Part shown: positions 1-9,547 of the stretch, piece after piece | How the letters are laid out: the number at the start of each line of letters is the position of its first letter | Position numbering within the stretch: the first letter of the stretch is position 1 | NCBI RefSeq assembly: GCF_000524195.1 | Contig: NW_020170503.1 | Span: 188,484 to 209,400 of the forward strand | From: Echinococcus granulosus | Taxonomy: Eukaryota > Platyhelminthes > Cestoda > Cyclophyllidea > Taeniidae | DNA length: 20,917 nucleotides | Direction: 5' to 3' | The notes under the pieces: model-generated | The model's input: the letters and a program-made list of their open reading frames with translations, nothing else | What the model was told of the DNA's origin: nothing | The model's database searches: none | Made by a program: the position numbers and the translations under genes

Positions 1-5
1 ATTCA

Positions 6-136
6 GTGCCCACCGTGTGTCCTTCCACCGCAGGGCAAGTGAAGGAGCTGTGAGTGGTGAGGAGTCGTTGGTGGGAGTGAAATTCGTACCCACTGCCAAG
101 TCGCGGCGTAATGAGCTTCGGCTTCGGTGACACTAT
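6..136 (-). CDS. Exon 3 of the left-edge protein
   Basis: Minus-strand continuation after an acceptor (GATGCATAG, 137). Joined in phase 1 it reads N-SVTEAEAHYAATWQWVRI, then SLPPTT. The frame meets a TGA at 5-3, or may leave through a phase-1 GT near 30 or 16, so the 3' end is not settled. A second frame (IVSPKPKLITPRLGS…) is also open here to the edge. The acceptor has a weak pyrimidine tract. The function is unknown. Confidence 0.35.
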
Positions 137-290
137 CTATGCATCGGTTGTGGTGAGAAATACTGCAGCACCAATATAAGCTGTGAAGATCCTTTGCCTG
201 TTTCTATACTCCCAAATTCAAGCCATCCTATTAACTCATCTCTTGATGCATGCAACGAAATGCAGTGCATTTAGAACAAGGTAAACTTAC

Positions 291-445
291 TAAGTGGTCC
301 TGTTGTGCCGTAAACTGTGCGACGGAGAACTTGATCATGACCTCGAAGTCCGATCGCGGTGAATTCGACTTTGTGTCGGGCAGCAGTCCTCTGCGAGTGA
401 GTTGTCTTTGTTCGAGAGTTAAAATTGAGACCTTGGGGTAGCACA
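291..445 (-). CDS. Exon 2 of the left-edge protein
   Basis: Minus-strand exon between an acceptor (TGTTCCCAG, 446) and a donor GTAAGT (290-285): one base plus 51 codons plus one base, with no stops. It translates as VLPQGLNFNS… then RHKVEFTAIGLRG and RRTVYGTTGPL. The alternation of hydrophobic residues suggests beta strands, but no domain is recognised. A second frame is also open across its 3' half (…SDFEVMIKFSVAQFT…) if a different acceptor at 389-392 is used, so the frame is chosen only because it joins both neighbours. Confidence 0.42.
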
Positions 446-480
446 CTGGGAACAGGTAGTACCGAACACAAGTCACTCAC
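446..480 (-). other. 35-nt intron
   Basis: On the minus strand this 35-nt piece starts GTGAGTGACT and ends CTGTTCCCAG, and removing it joins two open frames in phase (…NYTD-Y-VLPQ…). The length is close to the lower limit for spliceosomal introns. Such short introns are known from flatworms, and they are part of why I suggest that group. Confidence 0.5.
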
Positions 481-733
481 TAGTCAGTGTAGTTGGAAGA
501 GCGATAGAATCCATCACCCGTGTCCCCAAAACTGATATTTAGCTGTCGAACAGCAATGGAATCCTCGGTGGGTCCGTACACGAAGGGTAAGAGGGAGGAC
601 GTGGTGAGGGACCGATTGGTCGCCTTGTCGACACACCACTGGGTAGACACACTGATCGCTCGACTGGACTTCAAACCCGTTGCTGTCTCGTCGATGTAGC
701 AGACGGACTTCCATGTCACGTAAGAGTGATTGC
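481..733 (-). CDS. Exon of unidentified N-glycosylated protein
   Basis: Minus-strand open stretch of 84 codons from an acceptor (TTTTCCTCAG, just above 733) to a donor GTGAGT at 480. It contains NHS, NRS, NIS and NYT sequons and two cysteines (SVCYIDE, TQWCVDK), so it looks like part of a secreted or luminal domain. The exon begins with one base completing a codon and ends in phase 2 (TA). The next exon begins with T at 445, which restores the frame to Y. Read without splicing, the frame hits TAG at the donor, so the exon could instead be a C-terminus. No family is recognised, and no upstream exon was found between 734 and 7500. Confidence 0.5.
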
Positions 734-895
734 TGAGGAAAATTGTCATGTCCTTAGCTTTTTACTCCCATTATTAACGAGAATGTATGAAAATTGTGTC
801 GTAGCGGATTTTTTTTTCTGTAGTAGGGAAAGTTCAAATTTGTAATTTCTTCTGGAATCGCTCATGCAATTAATGAGTAAGTGAATACTTACAGC

Positions 896-950
896 ATGAA
901 CCACAACGAGAAATTTGTCATCAATCGCAGCCGTTACTCATTTCGAACGG
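896..950 (+). CDS. Possible small start exon
   Basis: An acceptor-like TACTTACAG ends at 894, followed by C and then ATG with A at -3 and A at +4. Eighteen codons (MNHNEKFVINRSRYSFRT) and one base lead to a strong donor GTGAGT at 951. A 30-nt intron to CAG at 980 would continue AERILVRSYF and stop after 17 codons. Alternatively the next exon lies further off. The evidence is splice-site quality and amino-acid composition only. No homology is recognised. Confidence 0.22.
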
Positions 951-980
951 GTGAGTTCTGGCTTTGTTAACGTGTTTCAG

Positions 981-3900
981 CAGAGCGGATATTAGTGCGT
1001 TCCTATTTCATTGTTTGTGTCTGCACGGACTGACACGATGGTTTATAGTGCAGTGGCTCCACTAATGTGTAGAAGCACGAAGAAACCTCCAGATAATAGT
1101 TTGCTCATCAGATAAGCATTGGCTACTTATGTGGCTTTTTTGATACACATGGAATTGGCAGGGTCCATGTTCGTAGCCCCCGTGAGCTAAGTTGACTTAA
1201 TATTTTAAATAATGCTTTCATCTAAATCATCGTGGCCATTTGGCCGTCGTGTGTACAATTCTCTATCTGTTTACACGCATATTGTTTTTGGGCATGTTCA
1301 ACTTCCATGAATGTCCTGCTTTATGTTTCATATGGCTTGCGAATGAAAGCGCATAATTATGAAAGGTAGAAACGATGTTAAAAATTCTTCATACTCGTAT
1401 ATCAACATTTTGTTTAGCAGCAAAAAAATGATGGAATGACGTACATGTGGTGTCTGTTCAAAAACTCGAATGCTTTCACAATAATGCTTGGCTGAAACGC
1501 TATCCATTTGCTAGCTTTTTGCCTTAAAATAGTTTTGGTTAGGCTAATACATTAAAAATATGAAGGTAGTTTTGCTTTAGTTGCACTTTTGCAGCTACAC
1601 TTTGACCGAGTCGAGCAGATTCAGTACGAAATGAGCGTAACATGAGAATTACCCCACTTTTACCGTTTCAACCATGATAACCTATGGCGTCGCATTTCTA
1701 GACTCATTCATGCTGCGGATTCTACCTAATATCCAGTCGGCCAGCATGGCTAGAACACAGTGACATATTTATCAGCAGAAGTCGACCAAATGTAGCCAAT
1801 TTAATGCCATAACAAATGTTATCACACCACCCAATGTGTAAATGCTGATTTTACCCATGATTTTGAATATTGAATGGGTCATATAAACAAGTGGCAGACA
1901 AGTCTTATTTTGTCTGATATCATTGGTTTCCAACTTGATACTTTTTACTATTGCCTTCTTTTCGGACACATTCACCACTGTTGATCTCGTACCCCAAATG
2001 CCCATAACCTACCCACATCGCATTTTGATTCGGGTATATTTGCATTTTGCTAGATATCTGCCCTTTAGCATTTGCAGAGCTGTTCCCTTCCGAATGACAG
2101 AAAATGAATTGCAGAAACTTAATTTCCAAACTGCCTAAAATAATTCTTCTACATTCATCAATTTCAATACCACTTTTTAAATAAATAGGTGTTTTACTTT
2201 AATTGGAAGGACACTGCATATAAAAAGGTATATCAATGAGATCTTGATGCTGATTCTGAAACAAATGCAAAATTGCAAATTCGGAGGTGCTGAGGTTAAA
2301 CAACTGAGGTTTGGCACTTCCCAGATAACACCATGATTCCTAGCCAATTTGCCAAACTACTTACCCTACCTCTTCTATGGCCAGTTTCAACTGAACCAGC
2401 CAAAAAAAACATTTGACTACAGGCTAATGTTCGAGGTGTTATAGTTCAGTATGTCGAATGTGCTGACTATCAACCCATTATTTTTAATTTTATTTATGAA
2501 ATTTGACATTGTAGCATATGACATCACCGCTTGTTTTACTCAGTGGTGAATTTGGCAAATATCAAGCCTTATTGAGACTCACTGCTTACCTTATTACTTG
2601 ACCTAGTATCATGTCTGCTTGCAGTCAGAATGCAGCATTGACTACTGACAGGTTGATTTGTGAGTTAGAGAGTTATTTTGTTATATAACGATGCCGGTAA
2701 TGAATAACTCTTTAGACTGAGATACACTTCCACAGCAGTCACTTCCGATTAGACTTCCGAAAGCTGTTGTAGGGACGATGTCGATGAGGAAAGTGGTATT
2801 CTCCGAACACCAAATTTCGGCAAATAAGAAAATCCGTCTGGTTTCTGAGGCTCGGGTAATTGAAATCGGATTAATTTAAGACCTCTGTCATACTCTTACG
2901 ATAACAAACCTTTCCATTCCTTCGGAGCACTTTGCTGGATCCTAACCATCGATAGGCACGGCACTGGTCAGCAATCTTCGCCGATATACTGATTTGCCAC
3001 CATATATATCACATCTGCTTTGAGCAGAGTGGTCTACCTCTTCCTTTAATGACACAGTCCATCCACAAGGACCCCAGGGTGATTGAGATATATAAAAAGT
3101 GGAAGTGATTTTAAACCACTGCTGTGGCACACTTTAATTCTCCAGAATACATCCGCTCTCCCTCTGCTCAAGATTGTTTCATATTTTCTTAAGCGAATGT
3201 ATTAATGGGGGCAAATAAACATGTGCGTCATTCGACTTTGGCTATAGGTTGTTCATCCCATTATATTTTCTCGTTTCAACGAAATGTTCATTACTTTACT
3301 GAACATTATTGTGAATGAGTTCCACGCCTCAGGCACCCTCTTACAATCAATCCACAACACTTTGAAGGGCATTCTAGGCATGAAATAGTCAACCAGCTCA
3401 TGAGGCATGAATTCGATTATGCGAAGTTGGCTATTTCTCTGTGGGCCAACACTGATAGCCGGTTGTTATGGCAGGGAGCTGATTGTGAAATCCTTAAAAT
3501 TGCGTCATGTAGGCTTGTTTCGAGGCAAGCATAAAAGTTTTAGACACCTTGCAACTCTTTCTTCTGCAGTATTTGGCCAAATTGTGTATGCTGCGTGTCA
3601 TTCTCAGGTAACGCAAATGCAATATTAACGTCGATCCATCCAGCACCACCACAAGGAATGCAACGTACTTTTGCACGCATTTTGGTCGGGCGGAATGGAA
3701 GACGCTACGGAATACTGCTTACTTTGGTCTTTTAGCGAGTTACTCAAAAACCCAGTATTGTAAAGGAAACACTTTTGCCTCGCAGAACACTTGCATTCGG
3801 TATGAACGCCCCTTTAGTATCTACACCGTGACCTTAAGCAAATGCAAATAGTACTTTGGCGTGTTTATTTGTGCATCAGCTGCCTACATTAAAATAGGTA

Positions 3901-6900
3901 TGATGTAAAACACAAAATTCATGCAGGGTGTTTGTTCTAAAACTACTCTTTACTACATAAATACCAGTGCATTTTGTTAAAAAGGCATTGATATTAATTT
4001 ACTCGAAATTTCACTAGATACGCAAGTTTGTATTTACAATTGCTACCACAGAAGAAGTAATCATAATGATGGGCATTTGCTGTGATCATTGAAAGATGCC
4101 AAGCAGTAAAGTGGAATTGTTGAAGTGAAAGGTGGGTCTTGGGTGGTCTTTTAAGCATTCCCAATACTTGAGTGGATATCGTGCGAGTAGGGATGAGTTT
4201 TGCCTCCAGATTAACGAGTCACAAGCCACAGACAATTACAACGATGCTGTCTTGTAGAGCTGGCACAAAGTAGATTGAAAAAGTGGCTGATGTCTTCAAC
4301 AAGAGATATTAGCTCAGTGTGTACAAGGTGCGATTTATTTGACTTTGTTGCTTGTGGTAGTGTCTTATCGCAAAATATGGATCCGCTGAATCCGCTTTTC
4401 CATCTTGCTTTAAGGACAATCCAAAAGAATTGACTTTATGCTAAACAAATACAAACGAAATGTCTCTTGATAAACGAGGAATGCACTACCAGTCTGCCTA
4501 GCCAAGTGCAAAATCATTGATTTAATACGTTTCGGCAACACCTGTAGACTTTTCAGAATGATATCTTTATTTTGGTGCGTTATGAACCTCTCGTTTAAGG
4601 AAAGTCAATTCCTAATAGGATGATTCAGGCTCATAAAGCACGGATCCACCCTTTAGCATCCTAAAACTACCAGAAAAATTATTTCCATACCTGGTATCCA
4701 CTTCAGTCTGTAAGCCGAATTCCTCAGTTCCATTCAGGATAAGTGGCCTTTGTTTTATCCACACAAGTAGGATAAGCATGTGGATGCAAACATTACCATT
4801 GGCACGACCTGTAGGCGCCACAAATGTTAATAACTGCCGTTATTCAATGCTCAAGTACAATAAGAGGACAGTATGGTGGAGGCGAATATCACCCCCATTG
4901 TATACAGCAAGCCCATGGTTTTAAGGGGTTGGGAGGACAAAGAAGCACTTAAAGTAGACTGGCTAAAGAAGGGAAAATTATATGAAATTCACTTCATTTC
5001 TAGCAGATGTCATGTATGAAGCGGTGAGACTGCAAATTAGTGCCAGCACATACTGTGATTGACCACTCAACCATATGCAGTCAGTTCAATATATCCAATC
5101 GTGAGTTTAATTTAAATGAAATTGACTAAATTGAGAAGGTGATACACATTGCAAAGACGATCCTTTAGTCGAAACTTTCCTGCAACTGGGCGTGTCCCTG
5201 GTAGAGTGCAGATCGAATGCAGAGCAAATGCATAACACATTTGTAGTAGCACAAATTTGGAACAGGGAAAACGAATAGGGGTGTGGCTACTGACGGTTAT
5301 TCCGCATGCCACGAATGTGTACTCTTCTTTCATAAGTCGGCATTAATAGGGAGCCATTTTACAAAGACCGTGTCACCGGTCCAAAGTGACCCCATTGTGT
5401 TAGAGCGGCACCCGATAATTAGACCTTACGTAATGCGTCCAGTGAAGGATTTGTTTTGCCAGAGAATCAAGTCCAACTAATGCTACCATGTGCACTGGAA
5501 CCGTATAGTTCAACGATGCACGCTCGAGTTATGTTGGGTGGCTAACAAAATTTATCCACGTTATCTGGTTGTTTTAGTGCTTCAGTCCCACTAATATGGG
5601 GCTGCATAGATTAGATGAAGAGGACAACCGGTTTTTCAAACAAGCATTTCCATCCCATAATTCAGAATTTGTTCTCCTCCAAAATATAACGGTGCTTCTT
5701 TGCCTCTTTTCAACGGTGTAATTCTCGTTTGTGAGGTACATTAAAGCATACCTAGGCGTGGTATTGGAGCCACAAAGGCGGTTAGATCCTTGACGCAGTC
5801 ATCACAAGTTTTTAAGCTACAAGATGGCACTTCAGTGTTGATGCCGTTTTTGACGATCTCCTTACATACAATGGCTAATGGTAGTGACATGCTAATGAAT
5901 CCAAAGCTGCTTAGCTCAAAGCTGTGCTGTGCGATGCATCACATTACATTTCTGTAATCCTCAATGATAACAAGCTTGAGAGTTGGATGTAAAATTTCTT
6001 ACGCAGATAACTGCCTAGGAAGGGCATAAGAAATGGGGAGAAAATAGTCCCTCAATGGATAAATTATGCATGCGGTCCGCTATTTGTTTGGGTAAATACC
6101 ACTCAAGTGCTACGGTGGACGTCAAAGACAGATTGAAATTATTCCGATTGTGGCGCTAGTGAACAAACTATGACGCACGGACAAAGCACTCATCATTTTG
6201 CATAAAATCTTCAACATGGCAGCATTTTACAGCACGAAATGCAAACAGCACGCTAGTGGACACTGTTCTGATAAAAATTGCCCAAGCAAGGTTAGCTAAG
6301 CTCATCATGCATGTACTGATAGGCACATTTCGTAATGTCACATTCCAGTATCAAACTGAACTTGTCATGATATTATGGTACGTTTCCAGCTGCAAGTAGG
6401 CTCAAACAAGTCATCAAATTTTATATTTAATGTCATATAGCAAATATCATAAGTTGCGCTTGCCAAATATTCCCAGGCATCTGCAGCACCAAAAATCATA
6501 CCACATGATTTCAGTGCAATTCCAGTTAACTGTAGAAAAGTAATTTAATCCACTTCCGATTAGGAGGCATAATGTGACATGAAGACAATAAGAAGAAGTC
6601 AGCTCAAAGCACTGTATAAGAATGGAAATTTGTTGCAAAACTTTGAAGTAGGAGCAACGTTGAGCATTCCGCCTACCCCCTACTTACTCTTGCTTTACAA
6701 GTAGTTCGTTGTAATGGCAAATTTGTAAATGGTGCCTATTGAAGTGTCTCAGGCTATATATTTGTGACCGCGTCTTCTCAGCCTGCATGTATTTTACATG
6801 GTTGTAAATGAATTTGGGTAAGTGATTTTATGGGGTAGATATGTGCTAGTAGGCACAGTGAAGAAGGATCCATTGCAGATCACTCCCCATACGGATTAAA

Positions 6901-7500
6901 CACTTTACATTATGAGAGGAAGCCTAAATTCGGCATATCTCCTGCGCTACCTAAAATTACAAATAAATTCCACTTTGCTACACCAAATTAATTTGCTTTC
7001 AATGAGTGTGACAAGGCGTAAAAGAAATTTATACCACAACATTTGCGACCCCTTACTTGTCGTGCACAGTAGCCAGACATTCATGTTAGCAAGTTACTAA
7101 ACCATAGCCATGCGCCAGTTTAATTTGGAGAAACTAAGCTAATGTGTAGGTGATGGAAGTCTTTTGCACGTGAATAAGGAGCGGCTTAATAATCTAATCT
7201 ATTGAACTGATAAAGCTCGTCCGATTCAACCTCAATGGAGTACAACCCATTCCAATGTGAAGTATCGAGTCAGAAATGTGAAGAATGGAGTAAACGTAAC
7301 AAAGTCCTGTATTTGTCATTAACGATTTATCCAACAGTAGAAGTCAAGTTACTGTTAAGGAAATAAAGAACGAATGGCGACTGATGGGTGACATGCACCA
7401 AGGAAGCCCGCGTTGAAGAAAAATTGGTCGGATAACCGCAAGCTATGGGCAGTGATATTGCACAGAGATGTAAATCTGTTAGACGTTTGCACCGACTTAC
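981..7500. other. Long stretch with no supportable gene
   Basis: About 6.5 kb, AT-rich, with stop codons frequent in all six frames. The longest frames (for example 3407-3628 plus and 5112-5333 minus) lack recognisable motifs or bracketing splice sites. I see no reverse transcriptase, transposase or terminal-repeat signature, no tRNA-like internal promoter and no tandem array. It is most likely intergenic DNA or the interior of long introns belonging to the flanking minus-strand exons. Confidence 0.5.
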
Positions 7501-7603
7501 TGGACGCTTGAGGCAATGACATTCACCACAGAAGTAACTGGAATCTCGGGCATTACAGAAGTTATGGCATACATGCAAGTGGTAACATGGCTTGGTTCCT
7601 TTT
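7501..7603 (-). CDS. Candidate Cys/His-rich (zinc-finger-like) exon
   Basis: Minus-strand segment bracketed by a good acceptor (ATTCTTTACTCAG, 7604) and a consensus donor GTAAGT (7500-7495). It has one base and then 34 codons. The peptide is dense in metal-ligand residues: CYHLHVCHNFC, then SSYFCGECHC. Pairs of Cys around a Tyr-Phe-Cys step resemble a small zinc-binding module, but the spacing fits no family I can name. A possible next exon is at about 7340-7434, starting after CCCATAG and ending at a GTAACT donor in phase 0. No start or other exons were found, so this could be chance or a relic. Confidence 0.3.
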
Positions 7604-8828
7604 CTGAGTAAAGAATACTTGCTGTTAAACAATATTGCGTGGTGCGGACATATCGCTCAACTGTGAACCGTACAGTAGTAGTGAAGATTATCGACTGCCT
7701 CGCAGTAGCAAACTCAAACTATGCACGCCTAATATGACGCTGGACCTGCGAAATAGGCTTCTGCTATCATGGTCTTGGCCTCTCCTAATGCAATCCACTT
7801 CATTCGTCACACAATTGCTGCTCCAACTTCCGTCCCGTGGAAGAACACTTCTTATCAACAAATGGAATGCAGGGGAGTCTGCTCGCTTTAACTCCCAAAG
7901 TTGAGGTTTGTTTCCAGTTACCAGAGCCACAAGGATTGAATTGGTAATCGCGGAATAGTCCAAAAATGCAAAAATGGGGCGAAGTTGAATTTGTGCAAGA
8001 GAGTTGCCCGTGTCTTCATTTACACCAGCCTAATGTGCGGGGGTCGTGCTGTGCGTTGCATTCCAGTTATTGGCACGGTAGCAGGACGAATGGACAGTAA
8101 AATATCCACAAGGCAACTGGAAGACGTCAAACTTCCGAATGACTCAGTACATGTTGCATGGCTAGATGTATCTCGAAAACACGATATTTACCCAGTTGAT
8201 CAAATGGTTTACCACGACTACCCACAGATCATGATGGACGGCAATTAAAGTATGCCCAGATATAACACATCATAAAAACCCCAAAAACCGCTTCAAGTAA
8301 ACAATGCCTGGAAAGTGACGGACAAGCTGTGAGACGCATACGTTTATAAGTGGGTGAGTAGGAAGGGCAGCAAATGGTTTATTTGCATCTGCAGGAAAGC
8401 CTGCGAATGCCACCATTCAGGGGGCAACTCATCAGAAACGACAACCAGCCCCTCCGTCGCAGCAACAGGATCGAGATAGGCGAGCAAAAAAGCCCTCATT
8501 AATAACATTGTATGGATCAGCTGCCTAACTACCCAAAGAGTCAAGTGAACATTCCGAAACTTGACAAACAATCTGGTTGATGTCCTACATGCCTTCCTCA
8601 TCTACGTCATTTGAAGTCTGTCTAGACTTGGAGATTAGCCAGAGCAATGTACCTGAAGTAGGTGAGGTCTCTAACAGTACAGTGGGGCTTGTATCCCCAT
8701 TTCGAAATCAGGGCAGTCATCTAGTACTAACTTCACCATAAAAAGTCAACTGCACCCATTACAGTTTGCCCCGAAAATGACAAGCCTAACGTAAGTGGAG
8801 ACCCGAATAAGTGGCACACACGGCAACA
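7604..8828. other. Interval without a firm gene
   Basis: Several overlapping frames are open here without clear splice structure. The most gene-like is a minus-strand 85-codon frame at 8344-8601, whose C-terminal half reads …LDPVAATEGLVVVSDELPPE… before a TAA. It could be a terminal exon of the membrane-protein frame at 8829-9338, but I cannot join the two in phase. The frames at 7635-7963 on both strands and at 7985-8248 plus show no motif. Confidence 0.35.
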
Positions 8829-9338
8829 TTACGCATAGCAAATCCACATTACAGTGGCGCCACAGAAGCATGTCCACCACCACAAGGGAAGCAGAGGCAC
8901 CAAGACTGTATCTCCAGGATAAGAAATGCATGCAATGCTGTCCATTACTTCATCTGGGATGCTAATTATTATTTGAGATGCAACAACACTGTCGAGAATA
9001 AAAGCTGAGTACATCATCGTGGTACAATAATTTGAGATGGTGTCTGTCTGCTTCCAGGTCTGTTCATCATGGGTGACAGCGAAGTAATTCCTTTGCAAAT
9101 GCATCAGCAAGAATAGAGAGGTCACAGAAGCTACAGACGTGATGAGTGAAATAAGCATTGGCAACAGGGGACAGCAGGCTTGAAGGACAATCAATCCCTT
9201 CTTCGCTTTCCTTACGTACGTCGTTGCGCACTTGGGATGGTTTTCTGTCTGAAAGACGGACTGACTTGTGCTAAGACATGAATCCGTATAATTTACTCTA
9301 ACATTTCTCAGGCGAGCAAATGCACCATCGGTTATCCA
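8829..9338 (-). CDS. Probable multi-pass membrane protein frame
   Basis: One minus-strand frame stays open for 169 codons between a TAG at 9341-9339 and a TAA at 8831-8829, the longest uninterrupted frame in the window. It reads DGAFARLRNVRVNYTDSCLS…, then a basic stretch VRKAKKG, then a long hydrophobic segment from LIVLQACC to SLFLLM (membrane helix). A polar loop with DEQTWKQTD follows, then a second hydrophobic stretch (AFILDSVVASQIIISI) and a tail with WWWTCFCGATVMW. There is no ATG before the first helix, so a 5' exon, a trans-spliced leader or an internal start (MLISL) would be needed. The 3' part may be intronic, with a GTAATG donor near 8951. It lies directly behind METTL3 on the same strand. 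The family is not recognised. Confidence 0.35.
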   Translation of the reverse strand, partial: WITDGAFARLRNVRVNYTDSCLSTSQSVFQTENHPKCATTYVRKAKKGLIVLQACCPLLPMLISLITSVASVTSLFLLMHLQRNYFAVTHDEQTWKQTDTISNYCTTMMYSAFILDSVVASQIIISIPDEVMDSIACISYPGDTVLVPLLPLWWWTCFCGATVMWICYA

Positions 9339-9406
9339 CTACCAAACGATCCACCCTCAGTGGGGAACAAAAACCCAACGATTTAAGGAGAAAATGCAAG
9401 GCATAC

Positions 9407-9412
9407 TTTATT
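9407..9412 (-). terminator. Poly(A) signal of METTL3
   Basis: AATAAA on the minus strand, 23 nt after the METTL3 stop codon. This implies a very short 3' UTR of perhaps 40-60 nt. It is canonical and well placed. Confidence 0.7.
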
Positions 9413-9435
9413 AATACTTGGGGAATACATTGGCC

Positions 9436-9547
9436 CTACAAGGCATCACCCTTTTTGTCAATCCCGTTCGGATAGCGCCTGCGATAACGCTCCACAGCTT
9501 CAGCATCAACGAGATACGTGCCGTCCAACTGATTCCCTACGGTCACC
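9436..9547 (-). CDS. METTL3: METTL3 CDS exon 8 (C-terminus)
   Basis: After CGTATTTTAG the first G completes Trp, then VTVGNQLDGTYLVDAEAVER and YRRRYPNGIDKKGDAL end at TAG (9438-9436). It aligns with human ITLGNQLDGIHLLDPDVVAR…YPDGIISKPKNL, including the Asn-Gln pair that binds SAM. The 948-nt intron upstream (9548-10495) shows nothing recognisable. Confidence 0.95.
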
